Of a stretch of DNA of 64,000 nt, positions 19,241 through 28,327 are shown one piece after another. Below the pieces are notes generated by a model. That model did not search any database. It had not been told where the DNA came from and was given only the letters and a program-made list of their open reading frames with translations. Source of the stretch: Deltaproteobacteria bacterium (lineage in GTDB: Bacteria; Desulfobacterota; DSM-4660; Desulfatiglandales; Desulfatiglandaceae); the NCBI GenBank assembly GCA_021737785.1, contig JAIPDI010000003.1, forward strand, positions 1 to 64,000, in the 5' to 3' direction. Every line of letters begins with the position of its first letter. Positions within the stretch are counted from its first letter, which is position 1. The position numbers and the translations under genes are program-made.

Positions 19241-19846
19241 ATGAATACCATCACCAAAAAAACAATAAGTGCAGGGCCATGTGAGCTGAACTCCCTTCAC
19301 GCCCCGGGCACCGGAAAATCGATCATCCTTCTGCACGGAGCCAATTTTTCAGCCGAGACCTGGCATGAAATCGGCACACTTGATCAACTGGCCCGAGCCG
19401 GTTTTGAGGTCCTGGCCTTGGACATGCCGGGATTTGGCCTTTCTTCCGAATGCCGGATCCCCACAGTAGAGGTCCTGGCCGGGGGCATTCAGGCTTTGGG
19501 CATGGTCCGACCGGTGCTCATCGGCCCCTCCATGGGAGGTCGACACTGCCAGGAGTTCATCTTTACCCGGCCGGACATGGTCGGCGGTCTCGTCCTGGTG
19601 GGGTCTGTGGATATCGAGAAAAACAACGATCGTTTCAAGATGATCGAGGTCCCCTGTCTCCTGGTTTGGGGAAGCGATGACAAGGTTTCCCCGGTGAAGA
19701 ATGCAAAATTTCTGCATCAGGAGATTCCCAATTCCAGACTGGTGATAGTGGAAGGCGGCTCCCATCCCTGCTATTTGGACAGGCCTGAGGTGTGGCACAA
19801 AGAACTACTCGGCTTTTTAAATACCCATTGGCCTGTTGATGCCTAA
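19241..19846 (+). CDS. Alpha/beta-fold hydrolase
   Basis: 201 residues. Oxyanion-hole HGANFSAETW, nucleophile elbow GPSMGG (Ser), acid in WGSDDKVSP and His in GGSHPCYL form a plausible catalytic triad. The protein is short because the cap region is small, as in the CCG1/TAP1-binding or RBBP9-adjacent hydrolases. AAAGGTGAT precedes the ATG at 19241, preferred over the GTG at 19232. The substrate is unknown. Confidence 0.8.
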   Translation: MNTITKKTISAGPCELNSLHAPGTGKSIILLHGANFSAETWHEIGTLDQLARAGFEVLALDMPGFGLSSECRIPTVEVLAGGIQALGMVRPVLIGPSMGGRHCQEFIFTRPDMVGGLVLVGSVDIEKNNDRFKMIEVPCLLVWGSDDKVSPVKNAKFLHQEIPNSRLVIVEGGSHPCYLDRPEVWHKELLGFLNTHWPVDA

Positions 19847-20009
19847 ATGTTCCTGCGCCGGATGGGACGAAATGGCCGTCCTTTCTTGCCCTTTATGATC
19901 CTGTAAATACAGCAGCCAACGGTGTTCAGGTCCTGCATGGAGATGGGCATCTCGGATATAAGTGTCCGCCGATTCAACGAAACCGGCTGAGCTGTTCACT
20001 GAAAAAGCG

Positions 20010-20582
20010 TCATTTACTCTCAGCCTTGTATTTCTTACCTATGTTCCATGCCCCGGCCACGGGTTCGCCCAGGCGCCAATAGGAAATGTCGGCATGAGAG
20101 AGGATCAAGGGCTTCATCTTTTTGAAATCCAATTTACCGTCCGTCAGAAATCTATCTTCTGTGTAGGTCCCTACAATTTCACCGATGAATATCTCATTTG
20201 AATCACCCTCCACCATTTCCACCAGCTTGCATTCCAGGTTGAGGGGACAGCCTTTGATCATCGGGGCTGTTTTCAGCTCCCCATAGAATACCTCAAAGAC
20301 CCCGGACTTATCGGTCTTTTTCCCTGAGACCATGCCGCAATAGTCCGTGGCCTCCACCATATCCTCGGAAGGGAGACAAAGGCTGAAGGCCTTGTTCTCT
20401 TTGATTCCGGGATTGGTGTAATGCCCCTTACCGAGGGCAATGGCGACTCTCGGCGGCTTATGGCTGACCGTGGTAAACCATGCCACCGTCAGGAAATTGG
20501 GCTTGCCGTCCACCCGGGCGCCCACAAGGGAAACGGGCATGGGGTAGGCGGGAATCATTGCTCCCAAGTTGATCTGATCCAT
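20010..20582 (-). CDS. Flavin reductase family protein (flavoredoxin-like)
   Basis: 190 residues with the FMN-binding split-barrel of the flavin reductase-like family (PVSLVGARVDGKPNFLTVAW; HKPPRVAIAL; CLPSEDMVEATDYCG). Desulfovibrio flavoredoxin belongs to this group and carries electrons in sulfite or thiosulfate reduction (family knowledge). GGAGG is six bases from the ATG. Single gene with no redox partner next to it. Confidence 0.85.
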   Translation of the reverse strand: MDQINLGAMIPAYPMPVSLVGARVDGKPNFLTVAWFTTVSHKPPRVAIALGKGHYTNPGIKENKAFSLCLPSEDMVEATDYCGMVSGKKTDKSGVFEVFYGELKTAPMIKGCPLNLECKLVEMVEGDSNEIFIGEIVGTYTEDRFLTDGKLDFKKMKPLILSHADISYWRLGEPVAGAWNIGKKYKAESK

Positions 20583-20696
20583 CGAATACCTCCATTGTAA
20601 AAAGTCTTTTCGCCAACAAAGTACGCGCTATGGACATGTTCCGGAGCATGGGTTTAACATTGATCTCATCCCGTACCAGATACTTTTCTTGACCCG

Positions 20697-21248
20697 TCAT
20701 ACATCAATCCAGTCCATTTCCTCGTCCCAGACAATGTCAGGTTCACGTCGGAACTCATCCTTCAGCCGCTCAAACACATTGAACACGATCGGGCAGATCG
20801 CGCAGTTTTGGACTACCTGGATCAGGCGAGATACAAACTCGGACTTGTGCAGATGGGGAAAAGACCGGCAATCGTCCGGTCGAAACTCATATGCTGTACA
20901 CCGATTGCCCGAGAGGAACGGGCAAGGCCTTTTGCTGAAGGTGAACGTGTGGTCTTCTTCCTCCCGCACAAGGAACCGGTCAATCATTTCTGTTTCCGAT
21001 ATGTCCAAGCCGGAGGCCAGTCTCGCAACATCGGATGCGCCAAGAAGGGGAAGGATCTCGCGGCAGCAGTTGCCGCACGCACAACAATCAATCCGGCTCG
21101 ACACGGCCTCATAGTGTCTATGGACAATGGCGTCGAGCTCCTCGATTTCCAGGTCGACCCCCTTAAGGAAGGAGCGGAATCCCCAGTTGTCTTCCTCATG
21201 TTCCGCTGCAAGCCGCGCCACAACCTTTGGATTTGTTTGGAGTTTCAT
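20697..21248 (-). CDS. YkgJ-family cysteine-cluster protein
   Basis: 183 residues. The cysteine cluster CCACGNCCRE, followed by CPFLSGNRCTAYEFRPDDCR, is the YkgJ zinc/iron-chelating pattern. The family is thought to bind a metal or Fe-S centre; no reaction is established. GGAG is six bases before the ATG. A second, shorter YkgJ gene lies at 54008. Confidence 0.85.
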   Translation of the reverse strand: MKLQTNPKVVARLAAEHEEDNWGFRSFLKGVDLEIEELDAIVHRHYEAVSSRIDCCACGNCCREILPLLGASDVARLASGLDISETEMIDRFLVREEEDHTFTFSKRPCPFLSGNRCTAYEFRPDDCRSFPHLHKSEFVSRLIQVVQNCAICPIVFNVFERLKDEFRREPDIVWDEEMDWIDV

Positions 21249-21364
21249 AACGTTCTCCGCATAACGATACAGTTGAGCGGCGCAACCCCAGGTACTTCGC
21301 GCCCCGGGGCCCGCATAGGGTCTTGATCATTCTGCCTTAACGTCTCAGAAATGGATCTTTAAAG

Positions 21365-22033
21365 TCAAACAAAAACGGCTGTCTCTTCCAGGGATTTCTT
21401 TGGTAACACCGGAACTTCCGCGCCGCCTGCCGGATAACCGGTCACCAGGATCATGTAAGGCTTCTCATTCGAAGGCCTGGACAGCACCCCGTTTAAAAAG
21501 GCCATTTTAGAGGGTGTATAGGTCAATGTTGCCAGCCCGGCATGGTGGAGGGCCGTGATGAGCATGCCGGTTGCGATGCCCACCGACTCATGCACATAGT
21601 AGTGTTTCTGCTTTTTGCCGTCCTTACCATAGCCATGACGTTGGGCGAAGACGACAATGAGATAGGGCGCTGACAGCAAAAACGGTTTATGATAGGTGGT
21701 CCCCAGATGGCCGAGCGCATCCACCCACTGCCGTGTGGCTTCGCCTGTATAGAATTCACGCTCGATGATCTCCGCGGCGTCATGGATCTGTTTTTTCACT
21801 TCCGGGTCCGACACCACCACAAAGGTCCAGGGCTGGAGGTTGGCGCCGCTGGGCGCAGTGGCCGCCGTTCGGATACAGTCTTTGATAACCCCCACGGGGA
21901 CGGGGCGATCTGCGAATTGGCGTACGCTTCTGCGTCGTGTCATCTCCATGAAAAAATCAGCCGCCCGCTGCATCATCTCCGCAACCGAATATTCCTGGTA
22001 TGCCCTATAAGGTTCAAGTCTTTTTTGAGTCAT
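21365..22033 (-). CDS. Nitroreductase family protein
   Basis: 222 residues from the chosen start. FMN-binding motifs [31 protein letters not shown] and the C-terminal [15 protein letters not shown] are typical. These enzymes reduce nitro groups, quinones or flavins with NAD(P)H. The frame is open to an ATG at 22105, but GGAG lies seven bases before the ATG at 22033 and the family start fits better there. Confidence 0.87.
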   Translation of the reverse strand: MTQKRLEPYRAYQEYSVAEMMQRAADFFMEMTRRRSVRQFADRPVPVGVIKDCIRTAATAPSGANLQPWTFVVVSDPEVKKQIHDAAEIIEREFYTGEATRQWVDALGHLGTTYHKPFLLSAPYLIVVFAQRHGYGKDGKKQKHYYVHESVGIATGMLITALHHAGLATLTYTPSKMAFLNGVLSRPSNEKPYMILVTGYPAGGAEVPVLPKKSLEETAVFV

Positions 22034-22384
22034 ATCCCTGCTCCAGTCTGTTTCCTGTTCGTTTACAACGGTTCCCGCCATGGGGTTCGAATTGTTGGAG
22101 TCCATGCCTCTCTGTTTTCTCTCCAGCCCGTCAGAAGATCCATCAGGAAACTCCTCATCTCCGGCAACCCTCCCGACCCCCTCATACGAACAGGTCGGGC
22201 GCGCCTGAGGAACTCATCAAAAGCGTTGTGGGAAGCGGGAGGTTTTCCAGGCGATTCGCCCGTCCTTCCCGGAGCAGGTCTGTGGCAGCGGTGAAATGAG
22301 CCACAGTACGGATCGATTGAACTGATGATTCAAGGGGCCGATACCATGACTGTATCAGCAAAGCACGTTTATGCCATCAGCCGG

Positions 22385-23704
22385 TTAGATATCCTTCAGA
22401 AGCCGGTTGGCCGGAGCTTTTTCGATCGCCTCCCTGAACGCCTCTAAGGCCTCTGAGAGTGACGCCGACGCCTTTGTTTCCGCCACTGGAATGGAACGTA
22501 CGCCCCTCTGATCCAAGGCCTCGAGCACATGGGCCAGCGTCAAACCATGGATGGTGAAGGCCGGCTGGTAAGCCGGATCATTCTCGTCAATGGCCTTGAT
22601 TTCAGACGCAATGCCGCTGTCAACCAGCTCAAAGAGGATCTGCCGCAACAGGCGAATGGGAATCTCGAGGGTGTGGGATATCTCCTGGGCGGTCAACGGC
22701 TTCTCACCGTCGGCAAACCGCCGTATCAACAGATGGGCAACCATGAGAGACAGAAGCCTTCTGAAGGATACGCTGATTTTTTGTGAATCCGGTTCAAACT
22801 CGTAGGTGTCCACGTTTTGATGGGCAAAAGCGATCTCCGCGCCGATAAGGACGACCACCCAACTGATCTGGAGCCATGCCAGAAAGAGAGGGAGGGCGGC
22901 AAAGCTCCCGTAGATGGCGTTGTATTTGGAAACCCCCACCTGAAAATAGATATATCCCCACTGAACCGTCTGATAAACCGTCCCGGCAATGATGCCTGCG
23001 ATAAAACCCGACCTGAATCTCACCTGGGTATTCGGCACGAAGATGTAAATAAACGCGAAAACCGCCCAGATCACACAGAAGGGCAACAACTTCAGCAGCG
23101 GGGATATCAGAGGGCTGAAATACCCCAGCAGGGCAAATTTCGCGGTGATCATTTCCACTTGGGTACTGACAAAAATGGTGATGCTGCCCGACATGGTCAA
23201 CAGGATGGGACAAACGACAAGGATGGTCAGGTAATCGCTGAACTTCCTTCCGGGGCTCCGGGCGTCTTCTATGCCCCAGATGGCATTGAAGGAATTTTCA
23301 ACATCTCTCAGAACCCGTATTACGGTCCAGAAAAGGATGATCAGGCCGACGCCCGCTATGACCCCGCCTTTTGTTGCTTCCAACAGGGATTGGGCGAAAT
23401 CAATGATTCGGGTCGCCACTTCCTCCTGGCCGTGAAATCTTTCCAAGAGGTCTTCCTGCAGAAACTTTTCAAACCCGAACCCCTTGGCAATGCCGAAGAT
23501 CATAGCCAGCACAGGGACTATGCTGAACAGGGAATAGAGAGTCAGTGCCGAGGCCCTCAGATGGATCCGGTCCTCATTGAACCCCCGAGTGGCCAGGAGC
23601 ACGATTCTGAGCAATCGGATGCCGAACGATCTCTTCCTGGAAAGATCCTTCAGCCGAATTCTCCAGACATCGGTCCTGATAAATTCGAGTAGTCGCGAGA
23701 CCAT
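22385..23704 (-). CDS. YihY/BrkB family membrane protein
   Basis: 439 residues. The BrkB domain (about 30-300) has about six membrane helices with the hallmark LRASALTLYSLFSIVPVLAM and FWTVIRVLRDVENSFNAIWG. A cytoplasmic C-terminal part (about 315-435) resembles a winged helix (ISHTLEIPIRLLRQILFELV). The family was once called ribonuclease BN; its real function is unknown. Confidence 0.85.
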   Translation of the reverse strand: MVSRLLEFIRTDVWRIRLKDLSRKRSFGIRLLRIVLLATRGFNEDRIHLRASALTLYSLFSIVPVLAMIFGIAKGFGFEKFLQEDLLERFHGQEEVATRIIDFAQSLLEATKGGVIAGVGLIILFWTVIRVLRDVENSFNAIWGIEDARSPGRKFSDYLTILVVCPILLTMSGSITIFVSTQVEMITAKFALLGYFSPLISPLLKLLPFCVIWAVFAFIYIFVPNTQVRFRSGFIAGIIAGTVYQTVQWGYIYFQVGVSKYNAIYGSFAALPLFLAWLQISWVVVLIGAEIAFAHQNVDTYEFEPDSQKISVSFRRLLSLMVAHLLIRRFADGEKPLTAQEISHTLEIPIRLLRQILFELVDSGIASEIKAIDENDPAYQPAFTIHGLTLAHVLEALDQRGVRSIPVAETKASASLSEALEAFREAIEKAPANRLLKDI

Positions 23705-24318
23705 ACCCCCTCTTCATTATGCAGCAAGCCCACGTTCTCGGGATCAGGCATTGACATGCGATAATAGGTAGTCCCCGAACGGAAACCCGGAAAATCAAAA
23801 AACAGTGAAATATGAGAAAAGGTTGTGTTAATGAAAATTTTGTTCCATCAATTTTCAATTTTCAATTCTTGAATATTCAATAGTGCCTGAACAGGGTTTT
23901 CGTTCAGCTACTGAGTATAGGGGAGGAACGGCCCTGGTGTCAACAATCCATGTGTGGGCCATGCCCGCAAGAAAGGGCCCTGATTCATGAACACCCCTTC
24001 AGAGGTATAAGGTCTATGCCCTCGATCCAACTCCGCGGAATCAGAGGCGACCAGAGCCCTTGCACCTGTGACCACTTACGATTTTTGTTGTCTTATGGTT
24101 ACATTTGTTATATGAAATTAAAAGGTATTTGGTTCGTATTCTCATATAAATAACAATTTTCTGGACGATATGATATCTTGCGAATCGCAGCATTTTCGGA
24201 CCGGAAACCAGCCGAGGAAGGGAGGTGACGTAACCTTACAAAGACAATGACGTGTAATTTGCCGGTTTAGTCGTGTGAGAAATTTTGCTCTACCCCTTTA
24301 ATATCGGAGGATGCCACG
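23705..24318. other. Intergenic region upstream of the TRAP operon
   Basis: 614 bases between divergent genes. It holds the MITE-like copy at 23771-23911 and an AT-rich stretch with an inverted repeat TTATATGA (24108-24115)/TCATATAA (24142-24149) that could be an operator for dctP. No regulator gene, sigma54 site or ORF with support was found. Confidence 0.5.
23771..23911 (+). repeat. MITE-like repeat, copy 1
   Basis: 141 bp. The left end GTCCCCGAACGGAAACCCGG and right end CAGGGTTTTCGTTCAGCTAC are imperfect terminal inverted repeats. The inside has TTCCATCAATTTTCAATTTT and TTGAATATTCAATAGTGCCTG, which match the copy at 53851. Its ends are the most diverged of the three copies. No transposase is encoded. 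Confidence 0.7.
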
Positions 24319-25329
24319 ATGAAGAAAAAGATGTTTCTGGTTTTTTTAATTGCAGTGATAGGAATCGTCTTCATGAGCGTCGGCGCTTACAAGGCACAGG
24401 CAGAAACCACAAAGCTCACCTACAGCATCTTCTTCCCCCCGACCCACGCCCAAGCAATTGCGGCAATGGACTTTGCAAAAGAAATCGAAAAACGGACGGA
24501 CGGAAAGGTTCAGATTACGGCATTCCCCGGAGGAACCCTAACCAAGGCCCCCATGGTATATGACGGCGTTGTGAAGGGGATCTCGGATATGGGCAATTCC
24601 TGTTTTGCCTACACCCGGGGCCGGTTCCCGGTGATGGAGGTGGTGGACCTCCCCATGGGGTATGCTTCCGGCAAAGTGGCCACCCGGGTGGCCAATGACT
24701 TTGCAAAATCCGTCAATCCCAAGGAATTGCAGGATGTCAAGGTGCTCTATGTCCACGCCCATGGTCCAGGACTTCTTCACACCAAAAAGCCTGTGCGAAC
24801 CCTGGAAGATCTCAAAGGCATGAAGATCCGTGCAACCGGCCTAAGCGCCAAAGTGGTCGAGGCACTGGGCGGCGTACCTGTCGCCATGCCTCAGGGCGAT
24901 ACCTATGAATCCCTCCAGAAAGGCGTGGTGGAAGGGACCTTCGGCCCCATTGAAGTGCTCAAGGGATGGAAACAGGGAGAGGTCATCAAGTACACGACGG
25001 ATTGCTCCAGCGTGGGATACACCACGGCCATGTTCGTGGTCATGAATCTCAACAAATGGAATGCATTGCCGGATGACGTCAAGAAGATCATCGAAGAAAC
25101 CGCTGAGGAATGGGTGGATGTGCATGGAAAGGCATGGGATGCGGCGGACGAAGAAGGCCGCAAGTTCACCCTGAGTCTTGGCAACGAGATCATCACCCTT
25201 TCCGATGAGGAAAACGCCAAATGGCGCAAGGCCGTGGAACCGATCATCCAAGACTATGCGACCAAGGCGCCCAACGGCAAAGCCAATGTGGCCAAAGTCA
25301 ATGAACTGATTGAAAAATGCGAAAAGTAG
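24319..25329 (+). CDS. dctP: TRAP transporter solute-binding protein
   Basis: 336 residues. A signal peptide (about 1-28, ends in VGAYKAQAE) precedes a DctP-fold periplasmic receptor. GMKIRATGLSAKVVEALGGV carries the conserved ligand-carboxylate-binding arginine, and the VEGTFGPIEVLKGW region is also typical. Such receptors bind carboxylates for sodium-driven uptake; the ligand cannot be named. CGGAGGATG precedes the ATG. First gene of dctPQM. Confidence 0.92.
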   Translation: MKKKMFLVFLIAVIGIVFMSVGAYKAQAETTKLTYSIFFPPTHAQAIAAMDFAKEIEKRTDGKVQITAFPGGTLTKAPMVYDGVVKGISDMGNSCFAYTRGRFPVMEVVDLPMGYASGKVATRVANDFAKSVNPKELQDVKVLYVHAHGPGLLHTKKPVRTLEDLKGMKIRATGLSAKVVEALGGVPVAMPQGDTYESLQKGVVEGTFGPIEVLKGWKQGEVIKYTTDCSSVGYTTAMFVVMNLNKWNALPDDVKKIIEETAEEWVDVHGKAWDAADEEGRKFTLSLGNEIITLSDEENAKWRKAVEPIIQDYATKAPNGKANVAKVNELIEKCEK

Positions 25330-25353
25330 CCTGAACATTTTTATCTAGATGCG

Positions 25354-25384
25354 GGGGGCCGGGCATTTGGAATGTCCGGCCCCC
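25354..25384 (+). terminator. Strong hairpin between dctP and dctQ
   Basis: GGGGGCCGGGCA (25354-25365) pairs with TGTCCGGCCCCC (25373-25384) around a 7-nt loop, with one G-U pair. No T run follows, so it is more likely an attenuator or an mRNA-stabilising stem that raises binding-protein levels over the membrane subunits than a full terminator. Confidence 0.6.
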
Positions 25385-25402
25385 TTCAGAAAATACGATG
25401 CC

Positions 25403-25888
25403 ATGAACAGGTTCGAAAAATTGGCCAACTGGCTCGCAAGTAAGGCCTACTGGGTGGCAGGGGGGGCGATTGTTTTCATGATGCTCCTGACCTGCGCGGA
25501 CATCATCCTACGCCTTTTCCGGATGCCTATCCCAGGGACCTATGAACTGGTTTGCTTCATGGGGGCTGTGGCGGTGGCGTTCGCCATGGCCCATACGTCA
25601 AACGAAAACGGCCACGTGGCGGTGAGCCTCGTCATACGCCTTTTGCCCAACAGGATTCAGGGGGCCGTAGAAGTCATCACCAATTTTTTCGTTCTGATCC
25701 TTTTTATCCTCATAGCGTGGCGATCCGTGCTGTATGCGGAGAGCCTCAGGGTTACCGGCGAGGTGTCGTTGACCCTGAAACTCCCTTTTTATCCTTTCAT
25801 CTACAGTATCGCCTTCTCAGCTATGATTGTATGTCTCGTGAAAATCATGGATATCTACAAGAGCTTTTTGAAGGTGCTTAACAAATGA
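25403..25888 (+). CDS. dctQ: TRAP transporter small permease
   Basis: 161 residues with four predicted helices (near 18-38, 50-68, 90-112, 130-152) and the family motif FMGAVAVAFAMAHTSNENGHV. It pairs with DctM in the membrane. The ATG at 25403 starts the usual N-terminus; an earlier ATG at 25349 would begin within the intergenic hairpin. The stop overlaps the dctM start by four bases. Confidence 0.88.
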   Translation: MNRFEKLANWLASKAYWVAGGAIVFMMLLTCADIILRLFRMPIPGTYELVCFMGAVAVAFAMAHTSNENGHVAVSLVIRLLPNRIQGAVEVITNFFVLILFILIAWRSVLYAESLRVTGEVSLTLKLPFYPFIYSIAFSAMIVCLVKIMDIYKSFLKVLNK

Positions 25889-27186
25889 GCCTGACAGCGA
25901 TCGGCCTGATCGGTATTGCCATCCTGATCATACTTCTATTTTCCAATATGCCCGTGGGATTCGTCATGGGCTTCTTGGGATTTCTGGGATTCAGCTATGT
26001 AGTGAATGTTGAAGCGGGGATGGCCCTTTTGGCCAGGGATGTGTGGGACGTCTTTTCCTCCTACGGGCTGACGGTCATCCCGCTTTTTGTCTTCATGGGC
26101 CAGATTGCCTTTCATTCCGGGATCAGTCGCAGGCTCTACGATTCGGCCTATGTATTTCTGGGGCACCGGCCGGGCGGCCTGGCCATGGCGACGGTCGGGG
26201 CGTGTGCCGGATTTTCGGCCATCTCCGGATCCACAAACGCCACCGCGGCGACCATGGCCACCGTGACGCTCCCCGAGATGAAGCGGTATAAATACGACAT
26301 GGGCCTGGCCACAGGCACGGTGGCTGCCGCCGGAAGTCTGGGCATCCTCATACCGCCGAGCGTCGTCTTTATCGTCTACGGCATCCTGACGGAACAATCC
26401 ATCGGCAAACTTTTTGCCGCAGGTATTCTTCCCGGCATCCTCCTGGCCTCCCTGTTCTTGATAGTCATTTACCTTCGCGTCCGAAGGAACCCCGCCTTAG
26501 CGCCGCCCGGTCCCAAAACCACATGGGAGCAAAGGATCAAATCGTTCGGCGGAGTAGCCGAAACCCTCCTTATTTTCGCCCTGGTCATGGGTGGCCTTTT
26601 CTTTGGGATTTTTACCCCGACAGAGGCCGCTGCCGCCGGGGCCTTCCTTACCATGACGCTCTCCGTACTCCGGGGCCAACTCAGTTGGAACGGCTTTATC
26701 CAGTCCCTTGCCGACACCACCCGAATCAGTTGCATGGTCATGATTATTGTGACCGGTGCAGTCGTCTTCGGGCATTTCATGGCCATCACCCGGGTCCCCT
26801 TTGATCTGGCCGCGTGGGTGGCGGCCCTGCCTCTCCCCCGTTTTGCCGTCATGCTGGTGATCATTCTACTTTATCTGTGCGGCGGGTGTTTCATGGACGC
26901 CCTGGCCATGGTCATGCTGACGGTCCCCATCTTCTTTCCCGTGGCCCAGGCCTTGGGCTTTGATCCCATCTGGTTCGGAGTCGTGATCGTTCTCATCACG
27001 GAAATGGGGGTGATCACACCGCCTGTGGGCGTCAACGTGTATGTGGTGTACGGCGTGGCAAAAGACGTTCCCCTGGAGGCCATTTTCAGAGGGGTTCTCC
27101 CCATGCTGCTGGCGTTGGTCATCTGCAATCTGCTGATCCTGATATTTCCCCAGATCGCACTTTTCCTGCCGGGTTTGATGAAATAA
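25885..27186 (+). CDS. dctM: TRAP transporter large permease
   Basis: 433 residues, about twelve hydrophobic segments, with SGSTNATAATMATVTLPEM and GILIPPSVVFIVYGILTEQS of the DctM/elevator-type transport domain. It carries out sodium-coupled uptake with dctQ and the dctP receptor. Confidence 0.92.
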   Translation: MSLTAIGLIGIAILIILLFSNMPVGFVMGFLGFLGFSYVVNVEAGMALLARDVWDVFSSYGLTVIPLFVFMGQIAFHSGISRRLYDSAYVFLGHRPGGLAMATVGACAGFSAISGSTNATAATMATVTLPEMKRYKYDMGLATGTVAAAGSLGILIPPSVVFIVYGILTEQSIGKLFAAGILPGILLASLFLIVIYLRVRRNPALAPPGPKTTWEQRIKSFGGVAETLLIFALVMGGLFFGIFTPTEAAAAGAFLTMTLSVLRGQLSWNGFIQSLADTTRISCMVMIIVTGAVVFGHFMAITRVPFDLAAWVAALPLPRFAVMLVIILLYLCGGCFMDALAMVMLTVPIFFPVAQALGFDPIWFGVVIVLITEMGVITPPVGVNVYVVYGVAKDVPLEAIFRGVLPMLLALVICNLLILIFPQIALFLPGLMK

Positions 27187-27258
27187 TCTCAGAATGATCG
27201 TTTTCTGGAAGATGGGTCTGACCCTATCAGACGAGACTGATATTTAGAGAGGAAGAAA

Positions 27259-27450
27259 ATGTCCGAGCACATCGATATGAAAGCAATGAACGCCAGGATC
27301 CTGGCCCTGAAGAAGATCGCGACGGAACTGAACCAGATGGCGGATGACTTTCCGGCTATCGCCAGGAACACGGCCCGGATCCTCTCCAGCACCAAGATGC
27401 TGGAAATCAACCTGTCTGACCTCGTGGATCTCGAGTTGACGGATACTTAG
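27259..27450 (+). CDS. Small hypothetical protein
   Basis: 63 residues, helical and amphipathic (KAMNARILALKKIATELN), with no membrane segment or cysteine. GAGAGGAAGAAA lies just before the ATG, a good ribosome site. It sits six bases before the NRDE gene on the same strand, so the two are probably cotranscribed. No family recognised. Confidence 0.65.
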   Translation: MSEHIDMKAMNARILALKKIATELNQMADDFPAIARNTARILSSTKMLEINLSDLVDLELTDT

Positions 27451-27456
27451 CGACAC

Positions 27457-28227
27457 ATGTGCCTCCTCCTCCTGGCCCTCCAAGCGCATCCTGTTTATAA
27501 ACTGATCATTATGGCAAACCGGGATGAATTCTATGATCGTCCTACGGCTCAGGCCGCCTTCTGGGATGAAAGATCCGATATCCTCGCAGGGAGAGATCTG
27601 AGAGCCAAAGGCACATGGTTCGGGATCACCCGGAACGGCCGGATCGCCGCCATCACCAATTACCGCGATCCGGCCGCTCTCCGGTCCGATGCCCCCTCCA
27701 GAGGCAGGTTGGTCAGCGATTTCCTTAAAGGAGGAGAAGACCCCGAGACCTATCTCAGCGGGCTGGTCTTGAACGCAGAGAGATACAACGGATTCAACCT
27801 TATCGTGGGCCTCCAGGATCAACTCTCCTGGTATTCAAACCAGGGCCGTGGCATCCAGCGCATCATGCCGGGGATCCACGGTCTCAGCAACCATCTTCTG
27901 AATACCCCGTGGCCCAAGGTATCCCGTGGAAAGGCCGCCCTCAACGCCATCCTTTCAAACTCCCCCGTCCTTTTACCAGACGCCCTTTTTGACATCCTCC
28001 TTGACCGATCCGTCGCATCGGATGATCGCCTTCCCGATACGGGGGTCGGGATTGAATGGGAACGAATCCTCTCACCCCTCTTTATCGCCGGCCCCGGCTA
28101 CGGAACCCGATCTTCGACACTTCTTCTTATTGACCGTGAAGACCGTGTGACGTTCCTGGAAAGGACCCACGACGCAGTGCGGGCGCAACACAGAGACGTG
28201 GCGTTTACATTTCTTATCCAAAACTGA
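27457..28227 (+). CDS. NRDE (TANGO2) family protein
   Basis: 256 residues. It begins M-C, giving the N-terminal cysteine expected of an Ntn-type hydrolase fold, and the family motif NRDEFYDRPT is at about residues 21-30. Eukaryotic TANGO2 affects Golgi organisation and heme trafficking; the bacterial role is unknown. No ribosome site is evident, consistent with coupling to the small gene upstream. Confidence 0.88.
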   Translation: MCLLLLALQAHPVYKLIIMANRDEFYDRPTAQAAFWDERSDILAGRDLRAKGTWFGITRNGRIAAITNYRDPAALRSDAPSRGRLVSDFLKGGEDPETYLSGLVLNAERYNGFNLIVGLQDQLSWYSNQGRGIQRIMPGIHGLSNHLLNTPWPKVSRGKAALNAILSNSPVLLPDALFDILLDRSVASDDRLPDTGVGIEWERILSPLFIAGPGYGTRSSTLLLIDREDRVTFLERTHDAVRAQHRDVAFTFLIQN

Positions 28228-28327
28228 GTGGCAATGAAGAGAATATTTTGGTACAGGTGGGGCGACAACTTAGGGGAAATACTCCAAGAAAAGATATGGA
28301 TTGTGCCCGGCTTGCTGAATCGTTCGC

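Noticed and set aside
22817-23692. 291-codon plus-strand frame opposite the BrkB gene
   Set aside because: A shadow of a membrane protein gene; very polar composition with no recognisable motif.
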